Shown piece by piece: positions 18,463 to 27,902 of a DNA stretch of 64,000 bases (position 1 is its first letter; every line of letters starts with the position of its first letter). The stretch comes from an uncultured Eubacteriales bacterium (GTDB taxonomy: Bacteria; Bacillota; Clostridia; Saccharofermentanales; Saccharofermentanaceae): positions 186,001 through 250,000 of the forward strand of contig OMWK01000003.1 in NCBI GenBank assembly GCA_900314745.1. The letters run 5' to 3'. The translations under genes were made by a program, and so were the position numbers. The notes below the pieces were generated by a model. The model saw nothing but the letters and a program-made list of their open reading frames with translations. It was not told the DNA's origin and did no database searches.

Positions 18463-21400
18463 TCAAGCCTTGTTCATACCCATCTTCTCGAGGAATTCGG
18501 CAGCATCGTCGATCTCTTCATCCATGTCGCTTCCGACATCTACGTTGACGGGAGGACGCTTGAACAGGATGTCGTACATTACAGGTACGATATAGAGCGT
18601 CATCAAAGTCGCGTAGAGAAGACCGCCTGCGATAACGATGGACATGCCCTTTCCGAGCTGGGAAGCCATGCCTGAACCGAAGATCATCATGGACATAGCA
18701 AGAATCGTCGTAAGAGCCGTCATGAGGATAGGTCTCATACGTGTCTGGCCTGTAGCGATAAGAGCATCACGCCTCTCGAGACCGCCGATTCTAAGCTGGT
18801 TCGCGTAGTCTACGAATACGATACCGTTATTAACGACAGTACCCATCAAGATTACAAATCCGAGCATCGAGAGCATCGTAAGCTGCTCGCCTGCGATGAG
18901 AAGTCCGATCATACCGCCTGTGAATGCGAGCGGGATGGTGAACAGGATGATGAACGGCGACAGGAGGCTCTGGAACTGAGCTACCATTACAAGATAGATA
19001 AACAGAAGACCGAGAGCTGCGAGCTTAAGCATCTGGATAACCATGTCGTTGACCTGCTCTGACTCACCGCCGATCTCGATCGAATAACCGTCCGGCAATG
19101 TTGATGCATATTCATTTATCTTAGGATCGAGCTCTCTTGATACGAGGGTCGCGTTATAGCCGTCCTCCATTGAAGCGGAAACCGTTACGTATCTTACGAG
19201 GTTCTCTCTTGTTATGGCTGCGGATGACATGGTCTCGACAACAGTCGCGAATTCGGAGAGGGTGTGAGTAGTAGGCTCCTCTTCTTCCTCCTCTTCCTCT
19301 TCTGACTCCTCTGCTTCCCCGTCAGCGGGCTCTTCTTCCTCGCCTGTCAATCCGGCGAAAGCACCGGCGAACTGATCGAACGAACCGCCCTGCGCACCGC
19401 CGGCATAAGCAGCGGCACCGGAACCCTGTGCTCCGCCAGCCATGGCTGCCATGTCGACTGCCTCGAATTCGATATCCATGAGGTTCTCTCTTGTAAGTTC
19501 ATCGGTGTTGTCGACGATGCTTACAGTCATATCCGTTCCGTCTACAGTGATCGTTACCGCATCAACCGTAGTTGAAGTGTGGCTCGCGATACCTGCAAAG
19601 ATCTGGGCAACCGTAAGACCATACTCCATCGCCTTGTCGCGGTCGATAACGACCTGCAGGGTGGGATCGCCTTCAGTGAAGCTGTCCTCGACCTCAGCGA
19701 GTCCCTCCTGGGCTTCGAGAATGCCTCTGACGTCAGCACTTATTCTCTCGAGCTCGGCGTAGTCGTTGCCTCGAATCTCTAAGCTTATTCCGGAACTTCC
19801 CATGAGTGCCGAAGAGTCTCCCATGGCGCTTGAAGTCGAAGCTTCAACCGTGCATACGGAATCAGCCGTCGCGGCAGTAATGTCGTTTGCTATTCTAGTC
19901 ATCTCCTCGGCAGATGTGCCTTCGGGAGCGAGGCCGTAACACATGTATGTGCCGTAGCTGTCGGAATTCCCGCCTGCTCCGAAGAAGCTCGAGGAGCTGC
20001 CGGAATCCATGATTCCCAAATCCTCTACTCCGTCAACGGTAAGGATCTTGTCCATAACCTCATCGACTGCGGCGTAAGACTCCTCGCGGGTCATCTCCTC
20101 GGGAGTAGTGATAGTTATGCTGATCTCATTCGTGGTGATCTCAGGGATATAGACGATACCCGTTCTGAACACCATGAGAACCGAGAATGCGAGAAGAAGA
20201 ATTGCAAGCGAGAGCGGCGCGAGCTTGTGCTTCAGGCACCATCTTAAGGACTTGCCGTAGACATTGAGCATCTTATCAAAGAACTTATGCTCCTTGGGCT
20301 TTGATCTTGCCAGAAGCGTGCTGCAGGATGCAGGTACGACCGTCAGAGCCATGACAAGAGATGCCACGAGGCAGTAGCCTATCGAGAGAGCCAGAGGATA
20401 AAGGAGCGTTCTTACGAGGCTCGTAGCGAATACGGCCGGGAAGAATACGCAGATAGTCGTAAGTGTTGAAGCTATGATTGAGCCTCTAACCTGCTTCGCG
20501 CCCTGAACGGCAGCTCTCGGTGCAGGCAGACCGCGGCTTATAAGTCTGAAGATATTCTCCATTACAACGACCGAGTTATCTACGAGCATTCCGATACCGA
20601 GCGAGAGGCCCGAGAGTGTCATCATGTTGAGTTCGAGATCCGTGAAGTACATGAGTACTATCGCGAAGAGAACCGAGAGAGGAATACTGATAGCAACTAC
20701 GATCGTAGGCTTAACGTCCTTAAGGAAGAGCGCGAGTATGATGATCGCGAGAAGCGCACCGATGAGCATGCTCTGAAATACGCTATGGATGATCATGTCG
20801 ATATAGACGCCCTGGTCAACGAGGTTGATGGAATGGAATCCGGGATAAAGACCGCTCAATTCCTCGAGCGCCTGATTACATGCATCGGACACCTCATTCG
20901 TTCCGACGCTTGAGGACTTAAATACGCAGAGGATGATGCCGTCGGAACCGTTGAGCTTGGTGTAGCTGTCACCCGCCGTATCGATTACCGTGATATCCGC
21001 GATATCCTCGAGACGAACCGTTCCGATGATCTCATTATCGATAAGAAGCGCAGATGCGATATCCTCCGCGCTGTCGAATTCCTCGCCGACCCGGAGGAGC
21101 CACGACTCGTCATTCGCATCATCGATATAGCCGACAGGCATCGAGAAGTTCTGTGCGTAGATAAGCTGTGACAGCGTGTTGGGATCAAGGAGCGCGTCTG
21201 CATTGGCATTCTCGAGCGCGGTCTCCCTTGCATCATCGTACTGAGCCTGAGCCTGGTCGAGTGCCGTCTGCGCGTTGGAGAGCGTGACTGCAGCCGTTGA
21301 GAACTGTACTGCAGCGTCGAGCTGTCCCTGTGTAAGCCCGGCGAAAGCGGTCTGAAGTCCGTTCAGAAGTTCAGGAATCGAATCCGTGAGAGCGCTGAGT

Positions 21401-22812
21401 TCACTAAGCTTGGACTCGACATTCTCCACCTGGGAATTAAGGCTTCCTACGGGATCAGCAGCCCTGACTCTCGATATAATCCCTGAGAGCTGTGAAAAAA
21501 GAGACGACAGCGTTCTCGTTGTTCCTATGAGGTCATTAACGCTCGAACCGCTGATGCCGCTCGATGTTCTGCTAATCATGTTCCTTAAGCTGTTGATGTC
21601 GTTTATAAGACCGTTAATCTCTTCCTGACTCGTTCCCGCAACACCGAGTGAAGCATCTATAAGAGCCTGATTGGCCTGGTCGAAGGCAGCCTGTGCCGCA
21701 GCGACCTGGGCAGAACCCTCATCATAAGCTGCCTGTGCGATCGCAAGATTTGTCGCCGCAGTGGCTTCAGCCTGAAGGAGTGCCTGGTATTCTTCCGTAG
21801 GGAAATTCGGATCGGCCGCAGCAGCCTCAAGGGAAGCTCTGGCCCTGTTAAGTATCGTCTGGGCTTCGGTCACTGTATTGCTCAGCGTCTGTTGGATGAC
21901 GATCGCCTCTTCAAGGCTTGCACGTGTGCTGTCAACTCTTTGCTGAGCGCTGTTAAGTACGGAATCCTGGGCGGGTGCCAGACCTTCGATGCCTGTCGAG
22001 AGAGCCTCGAGCCTCTCGTCAAGTAAGCTTATGCCGTCCCTTAAGCCCTGAGCGATCTCTTCAGACCTCGCATTAAGATCCGAGAATATCATTGAAGACA
22101 TCATGTTTCCGAAGTTGCTCTGAGCAGTATCCAGCTGCGTCTGGGCTTCCTCAAGAGCAGCATTCGCATCATCTAATACCTGTTGCGCATCGCGAAGCGA
22201 CGAGTTAGTCTCTGCAAGTATCCGGTCATTCAATTCGTCAATCTTATCCTGATTGAGCTCAACCTGAATGCTCTTCTCTACAAGACCGATGGTCGTTATG
22301 CTCGCGACACCCTCCACCCTCGACAGATAAGGGACTACGTCATTATTAACAAAATCAGTAAGTTCATATACATCGTAATCTTCGCGCTCGACCGCTACAT
22401 ACATCGTAGCGAGCATATCAAGGCTGATCTCCATGATATTCGGTGTCATGACACCTGTGGGAAGCGAACTCTCGAGCTCATTAAGAGCACTCGTTATTCG
22501 TACCATCGCGACGTTCATGTCCGTATCGTCCGCGAATTCGAGCTGAACTATGGACGCATTATCTGAACTTGTGGAAGTGACATTCTCGACGCCGCTTACC
22601 GTACCGAGAGCATTCTCGATAGGCCTGGTAACCTGATCCTCTATCTTCTCCGGGCTTGCGCCGGGATAAGCAGTTATTACTATGAGATAAGGAAGACTGA
22701 ACTCCGGAAGGAGGTCAACTGACAGATTTGTAAGTGAGACAGCACCGAGCGCAATAATCGCAATTACTGCAACGAGTATTGTAAAAGGCTTCTTTACGCT
22801 AAATTTCTCCAT
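18463..22812 (-). CDS. Giant RND-family exporter with coiled-coil insert
   Basis: 1449 residues, far longer than the usual ~1050 of HAE/AcrB-type permeases. It begins like AcrB (FTILVAVIAI, DLLPEFSLPYLIVITAYPGASPE) and keeps the TM4 motif GMLVDNSVVVMENI. Two extras explain the length. First, an insert of about residues 195-540 in the first outer loop is largely coiled coil (repeats such as DAQQVLDDANAALEEAQTQL), like the hairpin of a membrane-fusion protein. Second, residues about 1120-1180 of the second loop hold a Gly/Ala-rich stretch followed by a long run of Glu. No separate fusion protein or TolC-like gene is adjacent. It is preceded by a strong promoter (22906-22934). Substrate unknown. 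Confidence 0.9.
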   Translation of the reverse strand: MEKFSVKKPFTILVAVIAIIALGAVSLTNLSVDLLPEFSLPYLIVITAYPGASPEKIEDQVTRPIENALGTVSGVENVTSTSSDNASIVQLEFADDTDMNVAMVRITSALNELESSLPTGVMTPNIMEISLDMLATMYVAVEREDYDVYELTDFVNNDVVPYLSRVEGVASITTIGLVEKSIQVELNQDKIDELNDRILAETNSSLRDAQQVLDDANAALEEAQTQLDTAQSNFGNMMSSMIFSDLNARSEEIAQGLRDGISLLDERLEALSTGIEGLAPAQDSVLNSAQQRVDSTRASLEEAIVIQQTLSNTVTEAQTILNRARASLEAAAADPNFPTEEYQALLQAEATAATNLAIAQAAYDEGSAQVAAAQAAFDQANQALIDASLGVAGTSQEEINGLINDINSLRNMISRTSSGISGSSVNDLIGTTRTLSSLFSQLSGIISRVRAADPVGSLNSQVENVESKLSELSALTDSIPELLNGLQTAFAGLTQGQLDAAVQFSTAAVTLSNAQTALDQAQAQYDDARETALENANADALLDPNTLSQLIYAQNFSMPVGYIDDANDESWLLRVGEEFDSAEDIASALLIDNEIIGTVRLEDIADITVIDTAGDSYTKLNGSDGIILCVFKSSSVGTNEVSDACNQALEELSGLYPGFHSINLVDQGVYIDMIIHSVFQSMLIGALLAIIILALFLKDVKPTIVVAISIPLSVLFAIVLMYFTDLELNMMTLSGLSLGIGMLVDNSVVVMENIFRLISRGLPAPRAAVQGAKQVRGSIIASTLTTICVFFPAVFATSLVRTLLYPLALSIGYCLVASLVMALTVVPASCSTLLARSKPKEHKFFDKMLNVYGKSLRWCLKHKLAPLSLAILLLAFSVLMVFRTGIVYIPEITTNEISITITTPEEMTREESYAAVDEVMDKILTVDGVEDLGIMDSGSSSSFFGAGGNSDSYGTYMCYGLAPEGTSAEEMTRIANDITAATADSVCTVEASTSSAMGDSSALMGSSGISLEIRGNDYAELERISADVRGILEAQEGLAEVEDSFTEGDPTLQVVIDRDKAMEYGLTVAQIFAGIASHTSTTVDAVTITVDGTDMTVSIVDNTDELTRENLMDIEFEAVDMAAMAGGAQGSGAAAYAGGAQGGSFDQFAGAFAGLTGEEEEPADGEAEESEEEEEEEEEPTTHTLSEFATVVETMSSAAITRENLVRYVTVSASMEDGYNATLVSRELDPKINEYASTLPDGYSIEIGGESEQVNDMVIQMLKLAALGLLFIYLVMVAQFQSLLSPFIILFTIPLAFTGGMIGLLIAGEQLTMLSMLGFVILMGTVVNNGIVFVDYANQLRIGGLERRDALIATGQTRMRPILMTALTTILAMSMMIFGSGMASQLGKGMSIVIAGGLLYATLMTLYIVPVMYDILFKRPPVNVDVGSDMDEEIDDAAEFLEKMGMNKA

Positions 22813-22905
22813 CCGCTACCTCCGCGTTGCTTATAATATAACGCGCGATAATAAATTACAACCTTGAGTACGGAGCGTCAGGCCCGTTCACTTACCTTTT
22901 GCACA

Positions 22906-22934
22906 ATTATATTTGGCAAAATACATTATGTCAA
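22906..22934 (-). promoter_or_regulatory. Sigma-A promoter of the RND exporter gene
   Basis: On the minus strand TTGACA (22934-22929) and TATAAT (22911-22906) are both perfect consensus and are separated by exactly 17 bp. Transcription would start near 22899, leaving a leader of about 87 nt before the ATG at 22812. This is the best-matching promoter in the window and suggests strong, perhaps constitutive expression unless a repressor acts. Confidence 0.8.
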
Positions 22935-23035
22935 TAAACATATTCAAATCCATAAGTGACAGGGCTTTGAAGGAGTGTTATTCTTAAATTTGCTGGATAT
23001 TATCAACATAAATTCACACATATGAGGAGAACCCT

Positions 23036-23959
23036 ATGCTTTTTGCCCTGGCGCTCATACCCGTTATCGCACTCCTTTGCTTCATTTACTTCAATGACAA
23101 GAAGGAGAAAGAACCAATCGGTCTTCTGATCGGACTCTTCTTCGCAGGCATAGGCAGCATAATCCCCGCGATCATCGGCGAAGCCATCGGTCAGGCATTC
23201 CTCAATGTCATCATCCCCTACAATTCAGTTATCAAGGGCTACATATTCGCCATTCTGATAGTCGGACCCGCCGAAGAGATCGGCAAATACCTGATGCTGA
23301 GGCTCATAACCTGGAAGAGCAAGAACTTCAACTACAGCTATGACGCCATCGTTTATGCAGTCTTCGTATCATTAGGCTTCGCGGCCATAGAGAACGTAGG
23401 CTACGTCTTCATGAACGGCATTGGCACAGCACTCCTTCGTATGTTCACGGCAGTTCCGGGACACGCCTGCTTCGCGGTATTCATGGGTTATTTCTACAGC
23501 AAATCCAAGTATGCAAAGCTCACGAGGAACGGCAAGGCCGCAGGCTATACCGCCCTCTCGCTCATCCTCCCTATCCTCACCCACGGCGTATACGATGCGA
23601 TCATCATGGGCGCAAGGGAATCGGATTTTGCTGTATTTATGGGCTTAAGCGCAATTCTTTGGATCGGTTATGTGATCGCGCTTTTCGTTGTGTCCTGCAT
23701 AATCATAGTAAAGTCCTCGAGGAACGACTTCTGCATAGTTACCCTCCCGGGCGACCTTCAGACCGTGTACAGACCCGCAGTTGCAGGCACGTGGAAGTGC
23801 GAATGCGGCACGGTCAACTACTTCAACTACTGCTCGGAGTGCGGCAGGCAGCGTCCTGCGAACAATACAACCTGGAACTGCCCCAAGTGCGGCACGCTCT
23901 CCTCATATAATTTCTGCGGCAACTGCGGCTGCCCGAAGCCCGGATCACAGCAGGCCTGA
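23036..23959 (+). CDS. PrsW-like intramembrane protease with C-terminal zinc ribbons
   Basis: 307 residues. About seven or eight transmembrane segments occupy residues 1-230. PrsW-family motifs are visible: PAEEIGKYLML (E80-E81, K84), FAAIENVGYV, VPGHACFAVFMGY and LTHGVYDAI. The PrsW family consists of membrane metallo-type proteases, the best known of which cleaves anti-sigma factors at site 1. After the membrane domain there are two CxC/CxxC zinc ribbons (CECGTVNYFNYCSECG and CPKCGTLSSYNFCGNCG), an addition that could bind a partner or substrate. The ATG follows GAGGAG. No sigma or anti-sigma gene lies adjacent. Confidence 0.85.
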   Translation: MLFALALIPVIALLCFIYFNDKKEKEPIGLLIGLFFAGIGSIIPAIIGEAIGQAFLNVIIPYNSVIKGYIFAILIVGPAEEIGKYLMLRLITWKSKNFNYSYDAIVYAVFVSLGFAAIENVGYVFMNGIGTALLRMFTAVPGHACFAVFMGYFYSKSKYAKLTRNGKAAGYTALSLILPILTHGVYDAIIMGARESDFAVFMGLSAILWIGYVIALFVVSCIIIVKSSRNDFCIVTLPGDLQTVYRPAVAGTWKCECGTVNYFNYCSECGRQRPANNTTWNCPKCGTLSSYNFCGNCGCPKPGSQQA

Positions 23960-24005
23960 CAATCTGCAATCGGCGGCAGATGCGCGCTCGTCTGTTGCTT
24001 AAACG

Positions 24006-24056
24006 ATTGCGGATTTCATTTCCTGTTTGAGCAAAAAGTGAAGCAAAATCCGCAAT
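24006..24056. repeat. 51-bp hairpin repeat, copy 1
   Basis: The element begins ATTGCGGATTT and ends AAATCCGCAAT, a perfect 11-bp inverted repeat. The arms enclose 29 bp with a weaker inner stem (CATTT against AAGTG). Copy 2 follows after 11 bp and matches at 48 of 51 positions. It lies between the PrsW-like gene and the acyl-CoA synthetase gene, both on the plus strand. It could be an interspersed palindromic repeat, a transcript-end hairpin or a protein-binding site. There is no U-run after it, so it is not a classic terminator. Confidence 0.75.
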
Positions 24057-24067
24057 GGGGCCCTCTC

Positions 24068-24118
24068 ATTGCGGTTTTCATTTCCTGTTTCAACAAAAAG
24101 TGAAGCAAAATCCGCAAT
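24068..24118. repeat. 51-bp hairpin repeat, copy 2
   Basis: The same element as 24006-24056 with three substitutions: A to T at position 8, G to C at 24 and G to A at 26. The change at position 8 puts one mismatch in the 11-bp stem. The two copies are joined by GGGGCCCTCTC. The acyl-CoA synthetase ATG follows 57 bp downstream, with a TACAAT at 24146-24151 as a possible -10 box. Confidence 0.75.
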
Positions 24119-24175
24119 GCCCCGTCAGATTATCGACTTATAGGGTACAATGGTTAAAAAACTTAGGAGCTTAGC

Positions 24176-25885
24176 ATGGCAGAGAAACCCGTATACTACG
24201 ACAGCATAAAGGAACTCATACTCGCGTCTGCAAAAACATACAATGACGATGTCGCGTTCAGGGTGAAGATCAAGCCAGGCAAGACTCCTGAATACAAGGA
24301 CTACACGTACGCGGACTTCATCGAGAACGTCAATGCCGTCGGAACGGCGCTTTATGAGAGCGGATTTAAGGGTGGGAGGATCGCCATCATCGGCCGCAAC
24401 CAGTACTATTGGGTCGTTCCGCATATGGCCTGCCTGTTCGGAGGAATAGTCTCGGTTCCGATTGACAAGGAACTGCCGCTCGGCGAGATGGAGGACTCAC
24501 TCATCAGGGCCGGGGCAGACGCTGTCATATTCGACGTCAAGAACAAGGAGCAGATCGATCAGATCAGGGCCAACGGCCGCACGAAGATCCGCGAATTCAT
24601 CTGCATGAACGAGAAGTACGACGGCTTAAGGACTGTCGAAGACCTGATCGAGGAGGGCCGCGCACTCGTCGCTTCGGGCAAAAAGGAATTCATCGACTAT
24701 AAGCCCGCTGCTGAATCCATGGCAATCCTGCTCTTTACTTCAGGTACCACTTCCAAGTCCAAGGCGGTCATGCTCTCCAACAGGGGCATCGCCTGCAATG
24801 TCGCGGATCTTCTGGTATTCGAGGTCTTTGACGAGCACTCGACCAACATCTGCTTCCTGCCGTTCCATCACATTCTGGGTTCGACGGGACTTCTCTTCGC
24901 CATCGCGGACGGCATGCGCAACGTCTTCTCCGACGGCATCCGCTACATCAAGCAGAACCTCACCGAGTACGGCGTCACGTTCTTCCTGGGCGTGCCCGCA
25001 CTCATAGACAAGATGTATGAATCCGTCGAAAAGGGCGTCGAGAAGCAGGGCAAGACGAAGACCGTGGAGCGCGCGAAGAAGCTTGCGAACTTCCTTCTTC
25101 TCTTCCACATCGACATCAGGCGCAAGCTGTTCAAGGACATCATCGCTCAGATGGGCGGCCAGCTTAAATACATTATCTCGGGCGGCGCTCCCCTCTCACC
25201 CGCGGTTTCCAAGGGCTTCACGGATCTCGGAATCGAGATCTACCAGGGCTACGGTCTCACAGAGACTTCTCCGGTACTTGCAGCCGAGAACAAGGGACAC
25301 ATCCGTGCCGGCTCCATAGGAAGACCTCTTCCCGCAGTCGAGGTCGACTTCAAGGACAAGGACGAGGACGGCATGGGTGAACTCTGCGCCAAGGCACCTA
25401 ATGTCATGATCGGCTACTACAATAACGACGAGCTTACAAATGAAGTCATCGTCGATGGCTGGTTCCATACAGGCGACTTGGGTTACATGGATAAGGACGG
25501 ATACATCTTCCTCACGGGAAGAAAGAAGGACATGATCGTTCTTAAGAACGGTAAGAAAGCCTTCCCCGAGGAGATTGAGATCCTTCTTAACAAGATACCG
25601 GGAGTGCTCGATTCTTTTGTATTCGGCGAGCCCATAGACGGGGACTGGACGGACCTTCGTATTGCCGTGCAGGTACAGTATTCAGCTAAGGAGATACAGG
25701 AGATCTACGGTGCGGATACTCCGGATGGAATCCGCAATGCACTGTGGGATAAGATCAAGGAAGTTAACCAGACCATTCCGCACTACAAGAGAGTCACGGA
25801 TCTGTATCTGACCGAGGAGCCCTTCATCAAGACCACATCACTTAAGATCAAACGTAAAGAACAGCTTAAGCGCGTACTGGGATAA
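24176..25885 (+). CDS. Long-chain acyl-CoA synthetase-like AMP-forming ligase
   Basis: 569 residues. It activates a carboxylic acid (probably a fatty acid) with ATP to an acyl-adenylate and then to acyl-CoA. ANL superfamily motifs appear in order: A3 LLFTSGTTSKSKAVMLS, A5 YQGYGLTETSPV, A7 GWFHTGDLGYMD, A8 GRKKDMIVLKNGKKAFPEE and a C-terminal lysine region TTSLKIKRKEQ. The length fits FadD/LCFA-CoA ligases of Clostridia. AGGAG precedes the ATG. It stands alone on its strand, so membrane lipid recycling or import of exogenous fatty acids is inferred only. Confidence 0.88.
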   Translation: MAEKPVYYDSIKELILASAKTYNDDVAFRVKIKPGKTPEYKDYTYADFIENVNAVGTALYESGFKGGRIAIIGRNQYYWVVPHMACLFGGIVSVPIDKELPLGEMEDSLIRAGADAVIFDVKNKEQIDQIRANGRTKIREFICMNEKYDGLRTVEDLIEEGRALVASGKKEFIDYKPAAESMAILLFTSGTTSKSKAVMLSNRGIACNVADLLVFEVFDEHSTNICFLPFHHILGSTGLLFAIADGMRNVFSDGIRYIKQNLTEYGVTFFLGVPALIDKMYESVEKGVEKQGKTKTVERAKKLANFLLLFHIDIRRKLFKDIIAQMGGQLKYIISGGAPLSPAVSKGFTDLGIEIYQGYGLTETSPVLAAENKGHIRAGSIGRPLPAVEVDFKDKDEDGMGELCAKAPNVMIGYYNNDELTNEVIVDGWFHTGDLGYMDKDGYIFLTGRKKDMIVLKNGKKAFPEEIEILLNKIPGVLDSFVFGEPIDGDWTDLRIAVQVQYSAKEIQEIYGADTPDGIRNALWDKIKEVNQTIPHYKRVTDLYLTEEPFIKTTSLKIKRKEQLKRVLG

Positions 25886-25905
25886 AAGGAATCAAAAAAG
25901 CGCGG

Positions 25906-26643
25906 TCACTCGTCCGTGCCGATATTGGTCTTCTCCAACGGAACCGACATGAGGTCCTTATCCTTAAGGAATTCTTCGACGCCTCTAAGATAACTCTCCA
26001 GATTACTGACTTCGTCGATGCAGTTCTCCGTGCTTATGGTGGTCTTGGGACCACTCATCTTATCCGGATCAAACAGCAGATCAAAATACATGTGGCACTC
26101 GACATCATCGTAAATCTCACGCATGCGGTCAAACGATATAACATAATAACTGCCGCCATCCATGAAGTATTTCTTATCAGGACCTGCGGTGAATGTGTAG
26201 GTCTCCTCGCCGGTTACTACGTACAGGCAGTGTTTCTTATAGACTTCAAATGCCTCTCCGACCGTGCTGCACTTCATGGCATCATCGCGGTAACCGTCAA
26301 CGCGGGCGCTGTAGAATTCGGAACCTGCCCATTCACGGTCGAGCTTATCCATGTCACCTATTAAGTCTCCGCCAGCGAGAGCCTTACGGACCTTCTCGAA
26401 CTCAGGATGCCTGCTCTGGATACGGTACATCCTGATCATCATAAGCACTGACAGGACCGCGTCCAGCACGAGGAATACAGCACCGATAAGCAGAAACTCT
26501 TTCCTGAATACTCCGGCGATAAGAAGGACCACGCCGACAAGAAAAAGCGGCGCGAACATGCGGAAGAAATACATGAAGAACGTCATGATGAATATAGTTC
26601 TTTTCATCTTCCTGTTGAGCTTATCCTTATCGTTCTCCATCAT
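25906..26643 (-). CDS. Membrane protein of unknown function
   Basis: 245 residues. Two transmembrane segments (about 14-45 and 48-70) are followed by a soluble cytosolic domain with EKVRKALAGGDLIGDMDKLD, MDGGSYYVISFDRMREIYDDV and a hydrophilic C-terminus. No family recognised. GGAG precedes a double ATG. It lies 21 bp downstream of the mannose isomerase gene and so may be the fourth gene of that transcription unit, though its sequence shows no link to sugar metabolism. Confidence 0.7.
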   Translation of the reverse strand: MMENDKDKLNRKMKRTIFIMTFFMYFFRMFAPLFLVGVVLLIAGVFRKEFLLIGAVFLVLDAVLSVLMMIRMYRIQSRHPEFEKVRKALAGGDLIGDMDKLDREWAGSEFYSARVDGYRDDAMKCSTVGEAFEVYKKHCLYVVTGEETYTFTAGPDKKYFMDGGSYYVISFDRMREIYDDVECHMYFDLLFDPDKMSGPKTTISTENCIDEVSNLESYLRGVEEFLKDKDLMSVPLEKTNIGTDE

Positions 26644-26664
26644 TGATTCTCCGGTTCAATGCGT

Positions 26665-27894
26665 TTATCTGTGCTTGCGGTGAACGGCTGAAGCGATCGA
26701 CAGATCCGTCTCGCTGTACGGGATCAGCATCGCCTGGAAAGCGTGATACAGATCGGACTTGCCGGGCCACACAGTGCCCTTGAGGCGGTTGTTCTCATCG
26801 AGCTGATGGAACCACGAACCCGTATCGTGATCGAGAACCGTCTCATCGAGATACTTCATGAACATCTCATAGTCGTTCTTATATCTGTCATCGTTCGTTA
26901 TGCGGTAGAGCACGGACGATGTGTTGATCGCTTCGGCGAGCGTCCAATGCATGCGGTCATGCACAACGGGGCGGCCGTTCCAGTCAGTAGTATAAACAAT
27001 ACCCGGCGCTCCGTCACAGTCCCATGCGTCATCGATAGCGCGTCTGTATAGCTTCCCGGCGACATCGATATAGCTTCGCACCTCATCTGAACCTGCGCCG
27101 TATGTACTCAAAGCCCACTGGCAGATGAGTCTTGCCCACTCGATTCCGTGTCCGGGGGTCGCACCATAGGGCTTGAAGGGGTCGTCAGGTCTCTCCTTAT
27201 TCATATCGAGGTCGGGCTGCCAGTCCTTTGTAAAATGCTCGGGAATCCTATAGTCATTGGAGGATGCCCAGCCGATAACGCGGTCGATTATCCTTCCAGC
27301 CCGCGCCCTGTACTTATCGTCAAGCGCATCCGCGACAGCGAGGAAAGCCTCGACCGAATGCATATTGGCATTGAGACCTCTGTAATCACTCAGTACCGTA
27401 AATTCAGTGTTCCATGTATCTACGGCCAGGCCTTCAGCGTCATCCCAGAACTTCTGATCGTAAACTTCGAGAGCCTCCATAAGAAGGTCCTTCGCGCCTT
27501 CGATACCGGCAAGATACGCACTCGATGCCGCGAGGATTACAAAGGCATGAGCATAGCACTGCTTATCGGGAAGCGGATTGCCGTTCCTGTCGATACCCGC
27601 GTACCAACCGCCGTTGGTCTTATCCTTAAGCTCACCCCGAAGTCCGTCGATAGCTGCGGCAGCAAGGATCTTTGACCTCTCGTCTCCCATCATGTATCCG
27701 ATGCTGTAAACGTGCGCCATCCTCGACGTGATCCATGTCTCGCGCGGCCTCTCGGTCATCGGCAGTCCTTCATCGCCCAGATAATAGGACGACCCCTGCG
27801 GCGACGGAAAGCGCCTTCCGAATATGAGAAGGTCCTTCGCATTCTGCTTAAGGAATCTGATGTTCTCTTCAGTGTCGTAAATGTACTGTCTCAT
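26665..27894 (-). CDS. AGE-family sugar isomerase, probable D-mannose isomerase
   Basis: 409 residues from the ATG at 27894, with GTGAGG 6 nt upstream that overlaps the stop of the mannosidase gene. It is an (alpha/alpha)6-barrel enzyme of the N-acylglucosamine 2-epimerase superfamily. Visible family motifs are TWNTEFTVLSDYRG, the catalytic-His region TPGHGIEWARL and the late GTVWPGKSDLYHAFQ. 'WPGKxDxYHAxQ' is characteristic of the mannose isomerase/YihS branch, which converts mannose to fructose. Its position after a beta-mannosidase and a PfkB kinase supports mannose to fructose. Cellobiose 2-epimerase is an alternative but fits the context less well. Confidence 0.85.
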   Translation of the reverse strand: MRQYIYDTEENIRFLKQNAKDLLIFGRRFPSPQGSSYYLGDEGLPMTERPRETWITSRMAHVYSIGYMMGDERSKILAAAAIDGLRGELKDKTNGGWYAGIDRNGNPLPDKQCYAHAFVILAASSAYLAGIEGAKDLLMEALEVYDQKFWDDAEGLAVDTWNTEFTVLSDYRGLNANMHSVEAFLAVADALDDKYRARAGRIIDRVIGWASSNDYRIPEHFTKDWQPDLDMNKERPDDPFKPYGATPGHGIEWARLICQWALSTYGAGSDEVRSYIDVAGKLYRRAIDDAWDCDGAPGIVYTTDWNGRPVVHDRMHWTLAEAINTSSVLYRITNDDRYKNDYEMFMKYLDETVLDHDTGSWFHQLDENNRLKGTVWPGKSDLYHAFQAMLIPYSETDLSIASAVHRKHR

Positions 27895-27902
27895 GCTGAA
27901 CC

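Noticed and set aside
19442..19762. Plus-strand frame inside the RND gene
   Set aside because: Opposite to a well-supported coding sequence with no ribosome site; shadow.
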